Origin: Bacillota bacterium | GTDB taxonomy: Bacteria; Bacillota; Clostridia; Christensenellales; UMGS416 | Assembly (NCBI GenBank): GCA_023428265.1 | Contig: JAEYYW010000023.1 | Location: forward strand, 1-13,573 | Reading direction: 5' to 3' | Length of the DNA: 13,573 nt | Shown here: piece by piece, positions 6,780 to 13,573 of the stretch | Position numbering within the stretch: the stretch's first letter is position 1 | How the letters are laid out: each line of letters starts with the position of its first letter | Made by a program: the position numbers and the translations under genes | Notes under the pieces: generated by a model | The model's input: only the letters and a program-made list of their open reading frames with translations | Told to the model about the DNA's origin: nothing | The model's database searches: none

Positions 6780-8165
6780 TCAGGATATATCTGGAGATTC
6801 CGGTTGCTCAGCCTTGCCGCTTGCGGATAATGGGGCATCAAACCAGAAGCATGTGACATCGCCTTCGCTGGAAACACCATAGGCGCTTCTATGGCGCTCC
6901 AGGATGCTTTTCACAATGGCGAGGCCCAAGCCGGTGCCCAACCTCTTCCCTTCGTTCACATTCTGGGCCCGGTAATACCGCTCCCAGATCAAAGGGAGTT
7001 CCTCCGGAGCGATCGTATCACCACGGTTTGTCACGGAGATCCGCACAGTGCCGTTGCCTTGTTTTGCCACAATTTCAATTTCGGAGCCCGCCACGCCGTG
7101 ATTGATGGCATTGCCCAAAAGGTTATCCAGCACCCGCGCAAACTTCCCTTCGTCAAACCGCACCGTGAGCTCCGGGCAATCCGTTCGGACAGTCAATGCT
7201 CTTCTCCTGGCTTGGATTTCCCACTTCAGCGCGATCTGCTCCAACATTGGGCGCAGGGGCAAATCAACCGGTGAGATGGCGTACACCCCGGCCTGCAGTT
7301 TGGAGTAATCCAGGATATCCTCCACCACGCCGCTCAGCCGCGCCGCCTCGTCCGCCACGATGGTGAGCTGCTCCTGCCGCTTTTCCTGCTGCGGCCAGGT
7401 CACGTCGCGCACCGTCTCCGCATAACCCTGGATCACCGCCAGCGGCGAGCGCAACTCGTGGGACACGTTGGCGATGAGCTCCCGGCGTAACGCCTCTGTT
7501 TTTTGCAGCTGGCCGGAGAGCTCGTTGAGCGCTGTGGCCAGTTGTCCGATCTCATCGCGGGAGCGCACATCCACCCTGGTCTCCAGCTTGCCCGCCGCCA
7601 GGGCTCGTGCGGCCCCGGTGATCTGCCGCACCGGTTTGGCGAAGATTCTGGAAAGGGCCAGCGCCAGCAGCAACGACGCGGCCAGCAGCACCGCCGTCAC
7701 GATCCAAAGCTGCTCCAACAGGATGCGGGAGGCTTCCTGCACATCAGAAAGAGAAAACACCGCGTAAAGCGTGCCGCCGCCGGCCATGGGCCGGCCCAGC
7801 AGCGCGTAGCGCACACCGCCGCCCATCATGCCCTCCAGCTCCACAGTTGTGCCGTCGGGCTTGGGCGCATCGGCGCTTTGCAGCAGCCTCGTCATCATCC
7901 CACGCATGGGCATGCCCTGGGAGATGTAGCGCACCGCGCCACTTTCGTCCAGCAGCAGCAGCCGGATGTTCAGGCTTTCCTCCAGCGAGGCAGTATCGAT
8001 GTTTTGCTGCCCGGCGGCTTTTACGATGGCGCTGTCCACGGCGGCCACGCGCTCTTTCAAATAATTGTCCTTCATGAGGCCCGCCTGGATGAGCCACAGC
8101 ACGGCCACTGTCACCCCAGCCATGCAAAGGAACCCCAGAAATAGTTTGGTGCGCATGTGCTTCAT
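6780..8165 (-). CDS. Sensor histidine kinase, HAMP-HisKA-HATPase, methionine-rich sensor domain
   Basis: A 461-residue transmembrane kinase. TM1 is about residues 6-27, an extracytoplasmic domain is about 30-148, TM2 about 150-172, and HAMP about 172-225. HisKA follows with H236 in ANVSHELRSPLAVIQGYAE. The ATPase domain shows the N box (NLLGNAINHG), a G1-like region reading TNRGDTIAP where most relatives have DNGxGI (so the usual Asp is Asn here), the F box (IWERYYRA) and GTGLGLAIVKSI. The ATG overlaps the stop of the response regulator gene by ATGA and has GGGAGG six bases upstream, so this is the second gene of a coupled two-component operon. The sensor domain has an unusual methionine set: M85, M87, M90, M91, M113, M114 and M127. 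This recalls copper/silver-binding Met motifs, but the signal is not established. Confidence 0.95.
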   Translation of the reverse strand: MKHMRTKLFLGFLCMAGVTVAVLWLIQAGLMKDNYLKERVAAVDSAIVKAAGQQNIDTASLEESLNIRLLLLDESGAVRYISQGMPMRGMMTRLLQSADAPKPDGTTVELEGMMGGGVRYALLGRPMAGGGTLYAVFSLSDVQEASRILLEQLWIVTAVLLAASLLLALALSRIFAKPVRQITGAARALAAGKLETRVDVRSRDEIGQLATALNELSGQLQKTEALRRELIANVSHELRSPLAVIQGYAETVRDVTWPQQEKRQEQLTIVADEAARLSGVVEDILDYSKLQAGVYAISPVDLPLRPMLEQIALKWEIQARRRALTVRTDCPELTVRFDEGKFARVLDNLLGNAINHGVAGSEIEIVAKQGNGTVRISVTNRGDTIAPEELPLIWERYYRAQNVNEGKRLGTGLGLAIVKSILERHRSAYGVSSEGDVTCFWFDAPLSASGKAEQPESPDIS

Positions 8166-8842
8166 TTGGTGCCTCCCGGCTCAAAGCGGTATCCGGTGCC
8201 CCACACGGTGGCAATGATGCGGCGATATGGCCCCAGTTTGTCGCGGAGCGACCGCACATGGGTGTCCACCGTGCGGCCGTCGCCGTAGTAATCATAGCCC
8301 CACACATGGTTCAGCAACTGATCACGGGTGAAGGCCCTGTCCGGCCTGGTCGCAAAGAACGCAAGCAGGTCGTACTCTTTGGGCGTGAGTGTGGCCGGCT
8401 CGCCGTCCACTGTCACGCGGTGGGCGTCCATGTCCACAACCAACCCGTCATAGGAAAGCTTCTGCGCTTCGTGGGATGGCACGGCGGCGCGCTTCAAATG
8501 CACCTTGATACGGGCAACCAGCTCCCGGGGGCTGAAGGGCTTGGCCACATAATCATCCACGCCCAGTTCGAAGCCCAACAGCCTGTCATACTCCTCGCTG
8601 CGGGCTGTGAGCATGATCACCGGTGCCTGGCTGGTTTTACGGATCTGCCGGAGCGCCGTCCATCCGTCCATCACCGGCATCATCACATCCAGAACGATCA
8701 GGGAAACATCCCCCTCCTCCAGGAGCTTCAGCGCCTCGGCGCCATTTTCGGCCTCGGCAAAGCTCCATTCCTCCGCTTGGGCATATTCACGCACGATCGA
8801 GCGGATGCGGGTGTCATCGTCCACCAACAGGATTTTCGGCAT
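8162..8842 (-). CDS. OmpR/PhoB-family response regulator
   Basis: A 226-residue regulator. The receiver domain has acidic D8-D10 (LLVDDD), phospho-acceptor D52 in IVLDVMMPVMDGW, the switch threonine in VIMLTARSEEYD, and lysine in DDYVAKPFSPREL. The C-terminal winged helix shows the family signature: LTPKEYDLLAFF, FTRDQLLNHVWGYDYYGDGRTVDTHVRSLRDKLG and the terminal hairpin WGTGYRFE. I chose ATG at 8842 over the in-frame GTG at 8851 because that GTG is part of the Shine-Dalgarno sequence GGGGTGAG that serves the ATG. It is the first gene of the operon with the kinase downstream. It diverges from a secreted DUF2680-like gene, and the shared promoter region carries direct repeats that suit a PhoB-type dimer. 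It probably controls both directions (inference). Confidence 0.95.
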   Translation of the reverse strand: MPKILLVDDDTRIRSIVREYAQAEEWSFAEAENGAEALKLLEEGDVSLIVLDVMMPVMDGWTALRQIRKTSQAPVIMLTARSEEYDRLLGFELGVDDYVAKPFSPRELVARIKVHLKRAAVPSHEAQKLSYDGLVVDMDAHRVTVDGEPATLTPKEYDLLAFFATRPDRAFTRDQLLNHVWGYDYYGDGRTVDTHVRSLRDKLGPYRRIIATVWGTGYRFEPGGTK

Positions 8843-8860
8843 GTTTCTCACCCCGATGCC

Positions 8861-8869
8861 ATTTTAGCA
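8861..8869 (-). promoter_or_regulatory. Extended -10 promoter element for the two-component operon
   Basis: On the minus strand TGCTAAAAT combines a TGn extension with TAAAAT (five of six to consensus), 18 bases before the regulator start codon. The -35 position at 17-base spacing (CACACG) is poor, which suits an extended -10 promoter or one helped by an activator. The nearer TCTCACAA copy lies just upstream of that weak -35. Confidence 0.4.
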
Positions 8870-8893
8870 TTGTTTGGATTTTGCGTGTGGTTT

Positions 8894-8922
8894 TCTCACA
8901 AAGATTCGAATTTCTCTCACAA
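8894..8922. promoter_or_regulatory. Direct repeat pair TCTCACAA, candidate response-regulator site
   Basis: Identical eight-base copies TCTCACAA lie at 8894-8901 and 8915-8922, with a start-to-start distance of 21 bases, two turns of the helix. OmpR/PhoB-type dimers bind direct repeats on one DNA face, commonly 10-11 bases apart, so two turns would fit a pair of dimers or a missing weaker middle half-site (TTCGAATTTC lies between). The site sits in the divergent promoter region of the regulator operon and the secreted protein gene. Confidence 0.45.
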
Positions 8923-8941
8923 TTTGAACACATCCCAAGGC

Positions 8942-8947
8942 TATGAT
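8942..8947 (+). promoter_or_regulatory. Candidate -10 element for the secreted DUF2680-like gene
   Basis: TATGAT matches five of six positions of TATAAT. No good -35 stands 17 bases upstream (ACAATT); instead the second TCTCACAA copy ends 19 bases before it, as in activator-dependent promoters. If used, transcription would begin near 8954, downstream of the ATG codons at 8943 and 8946, which supports a translation start at 8991. Confidence 0.35.
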
Positions 8948-8990
8948 GAAATCACAAACAGCGGACACGCTGAAGAAAGGAATGAAGAAC

Positions 8991-9461
8991 ATGAAAAAGA
9001 CAATCGCGATCATCGCCTTGGCGGCGGTGCTGCTGGTGGGGACTGCCACCGTGGCCCTGGCAGCCGACGGCTGGAAGACCCCGGCGGAGACTGTGGCGGG
9101 CATCACCGGCAAAACCGTTGACCAGGTGCAGGATGCAAGGCAGGACGGCGTGACCTACGGCGCGCAGGCTGCGGCAGCCGGCAAGCTGGATCAATTCAAG
9201 GACGAGCGCCTGGCGCAGTACAAGCTGCGGCTGGATGAGGCCGTGAAGGCCGGCAGGCTCACGCAGGCTGAGGCAGACAAACTATATGACGCCATGAAGA
9301 CCCGCATGGCTGCCTGCACAGGCAACGGCACAGGCGCAGGCAATGGCGCTGGCTGCGGCATGGGTGGCGGCATGGGCCGGGGCCAGGGCGGCGGTTTCGG
9401 CCGCGGGATGGGCAATGGCGCGGGCTGCGGCATGCTGAGGCAGGGCGAAGCCCGCAACTAA
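8991..9461 (+). CDS. Secreted DUF2680-like protein with Gly/Met/Cys-rich tail
   Basis: A 156-residue exported protein. I chose ATG at 8991 because it begins a clean signal peptide (MKKT, a hydrophobic core, then ALA before ADGW, cleavage after residue 24) and has AAAGGA nine bases upstream; longer forms from 8943 or 8982 lack good ribosome sites. Residues 28-105 resemble the DUF2680 (YckD-like) family: TVAGITGKTVDQVQDARQDG, TYGAQAAAAGKLDQFK, and LTQAEADKLYDAMKTRM. The role of that family is unknown to me. The tail (109-156) is mostly glycine with methionines, three cysteines (C109, C122, C146) and an exact repeat of GNGAGCGM at 117-124 and 141-148. Cys and Met together could bind a metal such as copper, but no binding motif is established. 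It diverges from the two-component operon and is a likely target of it (inference). Confidence 0.85.
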   Translation: MKKTIAIIALAAVLLVGTATVALAADGWKTPAETVAGITGKTVDQVQDARQDGVTYGAQAAAAGKLDQFKDERLAQYKLRLDEAVKAGRLTQAEADKLYDAMKTRMAACTGNGTGAGNGAGCGMGGGMGRGQGGGFGRGMGNGAGCGMLRQGEARN

Positions 9462-9556
9462 TAAAACTGCATAGGATACGCGAACATTGAATTTTGATGG
9501 ACCCAATTGGGTCCATCTTTTAAAACATACCAGTAATATGCTCCTGCTTCGCCCTG
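9441..9556. repeat. 11-bp inverted repeat flanking the terminator
   Basis: CAGGGCGAAGC at 9441-9451, at the very end of the secreted-protein gene, and its exact complement GCTTCGCCCTG at 9546-9556 enclose the terminator hairpin. In a read-through transcript they could pair over a 94-base loop. A role is not known and chance is possible. Confidence 0.4.
9496..9521 (+). terminator. Rho-independent terminator of the secreted-protein gene
   Basis: Arms GATGGACCC (9496-9504) and GGGTCCATC (9509-9517) pair perfectly around an AATT loop, followed by TTTT. It starts 35 bases after the stop codon of the DUF2680-like gene. The T run is only on the plus-strand side, so termination should be in the plus direction. 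Confidence 0.85.
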
Positions 9557-9762
9557 TATCGATGTCAGCAAACGGCATATCATTTTTCCCGGTGCTCCGC
9601 CAGAGATGAAAGACATAGACTATGTAATCTTAAGGAACAAATTAGCCATTTAATTCGTATACTTATTTTGGCAAAAAATGTATAATGAACAAGATTCATC
9701 TCGTAATACTTACGGGGCGATCATGGACCATTGTCTGCGGTCCTTATTTTGGAGGAAACCAT
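9522..9762. other. Upstream region of the surface-protein gene
   Basis: About 240 bases between the terminator and the giant surface-protein gene, AT-rich towards its right half. It contains the candidate -10 at 9681-9686. A short inverted pair GGACC/GGTCC lies at 9725-9742 in the presumed leader and is followed by TTATTTT. I looked for c-di-GMP riboswitch core motifs and saw none. No gene is convincing here. Confidence 0.4.
9681..9686 (+). promoter_or_regulatory. Candidate -10 element for the surface-protein gene
   Basis: A perfect TATAAT, directly preceded by TG (not the TGn spacing of an extended -10). No recognisable -35 lies 16-18 bases upstream (GTATAC, TATACT). Transcription would start about 70 bases before the ATG. 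Confidence 0.3.
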
Positions 9763-12700
9763 ATGCTTGGGAACATCAAATGGAAAGCACTGGCACTCTG
9801 TTTTGTATTCATCCTCTCCACCATATCGTATCCGGCAGCCGGCGCCACCGTGCTGGCTGTGGGCAGCGCGCCGGCCGGTTCCGGCACGGTTGAGGATCCC
9901 TATCGGATAGACGAACCCTCCGACCTGGTCTGGATCAGCGACAATTTCACCGCGATCCGCTACAGCCACTTCCGCCAGACGGCTGATATTAACATGACCG
10001 GGATTGCCTTTGATCCGATCGGCAATGGCACCGCCAATGCCATCGGCGAACCGTTCAACGGCACTTATGACGGCCAGCGGTTCAAGATCAGCAACCTGAC
10101 AATCAACACGAATCAATACTGCGCAGCCTTTTTTGAATATGCGGCTGACAATTGCGTGATAGAGAATGTCATTTTGGAAAATGCATCCATCACCAACAAC
10201 AGCACCGCAAACTATATGATGGCGGCGGGCATCGCGGCCAACACAGGCTCGGCGGTCATCCGCAACTGCTCGGTCAGCGGCACAATCTCTGCGGCGGGGG
10301 CGTCATCCTCCTCCTACGCCGCCGGCATCGTGGGCCAGAATTACGGCGACATTTTCGATTGCGCAAGCACCGCGGCCATATCAAACGCCACCGCCAACGG
10401 CAACATGGGCGGCATCGCCGGCTATGTGTGTTACGCCAACGCAGAGGTGAAGCGCAATTACTTTGCCGGGTCATTGTCCGGTGCAGCCACCACCAGGGGC
10501 GGCATCGTGGGCAACAACTGGCTGGGTACTTATTCAAACAACGTGTTCCTGTCCACAGCGGCAAGCTGGGCCATCGGCGGCGACAGCAGCAATGCCGGTG
10601 CGATTTCAGCCAGTGATGCCGTTATGAAGCAACGGGCCACCTATGAAGGCCAGGGCTGGGATTTCACAAGCGTCTGGAAGATCAGCGAAGGCTCCAGTTA
10701 CCCCAAGCATATCACTGCCCCGGCCAAGCCCACCGGAGTGGCCGCCGTGGAAGCCGACGGCCAGCTTGCCATCAGCTGGAACCCCGCGGCACGGGCCTCC
10801 GGATACAACCTGTATGTAGGCACCTCAGCCGGTGTTTATGACGCACCGATCGCCGTATCGGGCACCAGCAAAACCTTGACGGGGCTTGCCAACGGCACAA
10901 CACTGTATGTGGCCGTGAAGGCGCTGCACAACACCGAGGAAGGCCCGGCCTCCGATGAGATCACCGCCACGCCGCACCTTAGCATCCTGGACCTGGCCGC
11001 CACGGCTGGCAGCGGAAAGGCGGACCTCACCTTCTCGGCGGCCACCGGGGCAGACACAGTGGAGCTGATGCAATCGACCGGCGGTGAGTTCACAACGGTG
11101 GCAGGCCTTTCGCTGTCCGCCGCCAGCACCTCCGTCACAGTCACCGGCCTCACCAACGCGGCGCAATATTCCTTCAAACTCAAAATGGTCTACGGTTTCA
11201 ACACCTATTATTCCAACATCGCAACCGTGACCGTGGGCACCGCGGTGAATGCACTCTCCGCCCTGTCGGTCTCCGGCACCTCCTTGAGCCCCGGTTTTGC
11301 TGCTGCAACACTGGCCTATACCGCGTCGGTGGGCTCCGCCGTAAGCTCGGTGGATGTCACCGCCACAGCGCAAAGCGGCCTGTCCACGCTGAAGATCGGC
11401 GGCACAACCCAGGCCAGCGGTGCTGCCAAAACCATCGCACTCGATTATGGCGACAACGCCGTGAGCATTTTGGTCACAGCCGAAAACGGCAGCACCCGCA
11501 CCTATACGCTCACGATCACCCGGGCCTTTCCGACGGGCATGGCCACGCAGGAGGCAACCCTGGGTTATGATACCGTGGGTGGCGGCACAATTCTTTATAC
11601 CGGCTGGTATGAAGGCGCACAGGAAAACGCGGCGCTGAAGTTTGATCTATCCGCCTATTCCGGCACGCTGACCAGCGCGACGCTGTATATTTATGTGGTC
11701 CGGTCTGGCGTGGAGTTTCCGAGCGTGGGTGCCAACGGAGCATTCAACCTGTTTGGCTCCAATAATGACGGATGGGACAGTAGCAACGGGCCTTCCTCTT
11801 GGGACTCCACCCCCATTCAGTCCGGCATCACCGGAATGCCCGAAGGCTGGTATTCGATCCCTGTAACCAATTATGTCAAAAACCACTTCGCAAATGTGGA
11901 CAAGACCATCACTTTCTACTTTGCGGGAATCACTGCGGCAGATGACCAGGACATTGCGTTCTTCTCACCCACCAACGCCACCAACAAGCCCTACCTGGCG
12001 CTGATGTTTCAAAACGACGATGCCAAGCTCTCACAAATCACGGTGGGCGGCTCGCCGCTGGCTGGATTCTCCCCCACGACCTATACCTACAGCTACGCCG
12101 CACCACACGGCACCAACCTTTCAACGCTGGCATTTGCCTCCAAAGTCAACAGCAGCACCTCCACGCAAAGTAGTTGGAGCTATAATGCCACGGAGCGCAA
12201 ATGGACCGTGACCGTGACAGCAGAGGCCGGCAATACGCAGACCTACACCGTGAATGTGAGCGAAGCGCCCAGCACCGACGCCACGCTGTCGCAAATCACC
12301 GTGGGCGGCGTGCCGCTGGCGGGTTTTGCCGCCGGCACCTTGAACTACACAATTGATGCACCTCATGGCACCGACCCAACTGCAATGGTGCTTGCCAGCA
12401 CCGTGCACGACCATATGGCCACGCAGGGGGCATGGAGCTATCACGCTGGCACGAAGAAGTGGTCTGTCACCGTGACGGCAGAGGACGGCACCACCACCAG
12501 GACTTATGCCGTCACCATCAACGTTTTGCCTGACAATGACGCCACGCTTTCCGCCATCATTGTAAACGGCACACCGCTGGAAGGCTTTGCCTCCGGCACG
12601 CTGAACTACACGATGGATGTGCCCCATCGCACCAATGCTGCCGGGTTCGTGCTCTTCGGCACCCTTTCCGACCCCAACGCCAGCATAAGCATCTGGAGCT

Positions 12701-13573
12701 ACGATGCCGCGCAGAAGAAGTGGTCGGTCACCGTGACCGCAGAAGATGGCACCACCACCAAGACCTATACCGTGACCATGAACGAGCTGCCGGACAATGA
12801 TGCGTCCCTTTCCTCCATCACGGTTGGCGGCTCACCTCTGGCAGGCTTTGCCTCAGGCACTTTGAATTACACACTTGAGGTCGTCCATGGCACCGACATC
12901 GCGGCGTTGGTGTTCGCCGGCACAGCAACCGACCCCAATGCCAGCATGGGCAGCTGGAGCTACAACGCCGCGCAGAAGAAATGGTCCGTCACCGTGACCG
13001 CAGAGGACGGCACCACGACAAAAGTTTATACCGTCACCGTCAACGAGCTGCCCAGCACCGACGCTACACTCTCCGCTATCACCGTGGGCGGCTCGCCGCT
13101 GCCGGGCTTTGCCACCGGCACTCTGACTTACACGCTGGATGTGGCGCACGGCACCAATATCGCGGCGCTGGTGTTCGCAAGCACCGCGCATGATCACATG
13201 GCAAGCCAGTCTGCCTGGAGCTATGACGCAGGCACGAAGAAGTGGTCCATCACCGTGACCGCCGAGGACGGCACCACGACCAGGACCTATGCCGTGACGG
13301 TCAACGAGCTGCCCAACGCCGACGCCACCCTTTCGGCCATCACGGTGGGCGGATCGGCACTGCCCGACTTTGACCCCGCCACATTGAATTACACAATGAA
13401 TGTTGCCCACGGCACCAACATCGCGGCATTGGTGTTCGCCAGCACCGTGCATGACCACATGGCCACCCAGAGCGCCTGGAGCTATGACAGCGGCACAAAG
13501 AAATGGTCTGTCACCGTGACGGCGGAAGATGGCACAACCACCAAGACCTATACCGTGACCATGAACGAGCTGC
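9763..13573 (+). CDS. Giant secreted multi-domain surface protein, C-terminus beyond window (partial)
   Basis: This frame stays open for 1270 codons to the window edge. ATG at 9763 has GGAGG seven bases upstream. A signal peptide spans about residues 1-27 (hydrophobic core, then AAGA). Residues about 40-305 begin GSGTVEDPYRIDEPSDLVWI and continue with FNGTYDGQ, GGIAGY and GGIVGNN turns, as in GLUG-motif beta-helix proteins. Fibronectin-III-like domains lie at about 320-405 and 406-494. A cadherin-like beta-sandwich (Pfam PF12733 type: LSALSVSGTSLSPGF to TRTYTLTITRAF) is at about 495-588. Residues about 590-750 resemble a DNRLRE domain (ATLGYDTVGGGTILYTGW, ALKFDLSAYSGTLTSATLYIY). From 753 onward come six cadherin-like tandem repeats. 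No catalytic motif is seen; adhesion or cell-surface scaffolding is the likely role. The anchoring signal (S-layer homology or sortase motif) must lie past the edge. All cysteines seen are within the beta-helix part or signal peptide. Confidence 0.9.
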   Translation, partial: MLGNIKWKALALCFVFILSTISYPAAGATVLAVGSAPAGSGTVEDPYRIDEPSDLVWISDNFTAIRYSHFRQTADINMTGIAFDPIGNGTANAIGEPFNGTYDGQRFKISNLTINTNQYCAAFFEYAADNCVIENVILENASITNNSTANYMMAAGIAANTGSAVIRNCSVSGTISAAGASSSSYAAGIVGQNYGDIFDCASTAAISNATANGNMGGIAGYVCYANAEVKRNYFAGSLSGAATTRGGIVGNNWLGTYSNNVFLSTAASWAIGGDSSNAGAISASDAVMKQRATYEGQGWDFTSVWKISEGSSYPKHITAPAKPTGVAAVEADGQLAISWNPAARASGYNLYVGTSAGVYDAPIAVSGTSKTLTGLANGTTLYVAVKALHNTEEGPASDEITATPHLSILDLAATAGSGKADLTFSAATGADTVELMQSTGGEFTTVAGLSLSAASTSVTVTGLTNAAQYSFKLKMVYGFNTYYSNIATVTVGTAVNALSALSVSGTSLSPGFAAATLAYTASVGSAVSSVDVTATAQSGLSTLKIGGTTQASGAAKTIALDYGDNAVSILVTAENGSTRTYTLTITRAFPTGMATQEATLGYDTVGGGTILYTGWYEGAQENAALKFDLSAYSGTLTSATLYIYVVRSGVEFPSVGANGAFNLFGSNNDGWDSSNGPSSWDSTPIQSGITGMPEGWYSIPVTNYVKNHFANVDKTITFYFAGITAADDQDIAFFSPTNATNKPYLALMFQNDDAKLSQITVGGSPLAGFSPTTYTYSYAAPHGTNLSTLAFASKVNSSTSTQSSWSYNATERKWTVTVTAEAGNTQTYTVNVSEAPSTDATLSQITVGGVPLAGFAAGTLNYTIDAPHGTDPTAMVLASTVHDHMATQGAWSYHAGTKKWSVTVTAEDGTTTRTYAVTINVLPDNDATLSAIIVNGTPLEGFASGTLNYTMDVPHRTNAAGFVLFGTLSDPNASISIWSYDAAQKKWSVTVTAEDGTTTKTYTVTMNELPDNDASLSSITVGGSPLAGFASGTLNYTLEVVHGTDIAALVFAGTATDPNASMGSWSYNAAQKKWSVTVTAEDGTTTKVYTVTVNELPSTDATLSAITVGGSPLPGFATGTLTYTLDVAHGTNIAALVFASTAHDHMASQSAWSYDAGTKKWSITVTAEDGTTTRTYAVTVNELPNADATLSAITVGGSALPDFDPATLNYTMNVAHGTNIAALVFASTVHDHMATQSAWSYDSGTKKWSVTVTAEDGTTTKTYTVTMNEL
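12019..13573 (+). repeat. Tandem cadherin-like repeats of 258-261 bp, six copies to the edge
   Basis: Units start at 12019, 12277, 12538, 12799, 13060 and 13321; the first is 258 bp and the following four are 261 bp (86 and 87 residues). The last is cut eight bases short by the window edge. Each unit reads DATLSxITVGGSPLxGF, then GTLNYT, HGTN, SxWSYxAxxKKWSVTVTAEDGTTT and TYxVTVNELP. The first copy is the most divergent (TERKWTVTVTAEAGNTQTYTV). Later copies share long near-identical DNA, especially around AAGAARTGGTC and GTCACCGTGAC. These encode beta-sandwich modules within the surface protein; they are not CRISPR repeats. Confidence 0.9.

Noticed and set aside
8943..8990. Longer N-terminus for the secreted DUF2680-like protein
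   Set aside because: It would put 16 polar residues before the signal peptide, lacks a ribosome site, and overlaps the likely -10 element.
7503..9121. Long plus-strand frames (213 and 287 codons) opposite the two-component operon
   Set aside because: GC-rich antisense shadows of well-supported kinase and regulator genes; composition is His/Arg/Gln-rich with no family pattern.
9522..9762. Riboswitch (c-di-GMP type) ahead of the surface-protein gene
   Set aside because: A GCAAAC stretch is present near 9568, but the other conserved core motifs and paired helices of that class are not seen.
9678..9893. 71-codon frame beginning MYNEQDSS upstream of the surface-protein gene
   Set aside because: Its start codon overlaps the candidate TATAAT, it runs out of frame into the surface-protein gene, and no ribosome site precedes it.
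10825..13458. Minus-strand frames of 115-201 codons (for example 12121-12627 and 12853-13458)
   Set aside because: Antisense to the surface protein; they mirror its repeats (recurrent GHGDGP, VIAP), as expected from repetitive GC-rich DNA.
12019..13573. CRISPR-like or intergenic repeat array
   Set aside because: The period of about 261 bp is a multiple of three, the frame is open throughout, and differences are mostly codon-wise, so it is a protein repeat.

Overview
The window looks like chromosomal DNA of a Gram-positive anaerobe, most likely Bacillota/Clostridia. The signs are strong GGAGG-type ribosome sites with some TTG and GTG starts, a poly-HAMP chemoreceptor ending in DFGKY, a DUF2680-type secreted protein, a LytTR regulator, and a giant surface protein made of cadherin-like repeats. 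I cannot name the genus. No rRNA, tRNA, CRISPR array, insertion sequence or phage gene was recognised.

Left part (1-6605): signalling. The 3' end of a cheW gene overlaps an MCP chemoreceptor gene by ATGA (109-2466, +), so the two are probably one chemotaxis operon. Converging on it from the other strand is an HPt / hybrid-kinase pair (5687 to 2571, -): a stand-alone histidine phosphotransfer protein, then a membrane-anchored PAS-PAS-HisKA-HATPase-REC-REC kinase. Divergent from this pair is an AT-rich gene for a LytTR-type response regulator (5895-6605, +). The kinase has no HPt domain, so HPt supplies the missing step of a phosphorelay, and the LytTR regulator is the nearest candidate for its output.

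Middle part (6780-9461): a GC-rich OmpR/PhoB-type two-component operon on the minus strand (regulator then kinase, ATGA overlap). It diverges from a small secreted DUF2680-like protein with a Gly/Met/Cys-rich tail. The shared promoter region holds two TCTCACAA copies 21 bp apart, a plausible site for the regulator. The kinase's extracytoplasmic domain is itself methionine-rich, which suggests (inference only) a metal or envelope stress signal. A clear rho-independent terminator follows the secreted gene.

Right part (9763 to the window end, +): one very large secreted protein, open for 1270 codons and cut by the window edge. It has a signal peptide, a GLUG-like beta-helix region, two fibronectin-III-like domains, a cadherin-like beta-sandwich, a DNRLRE-like domain, and then six tandem cadherin-like repeats of 86-87 residues that continue past the edge. 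The later repeats are a mosaic of two subtypes, as expected from recombination among copies.
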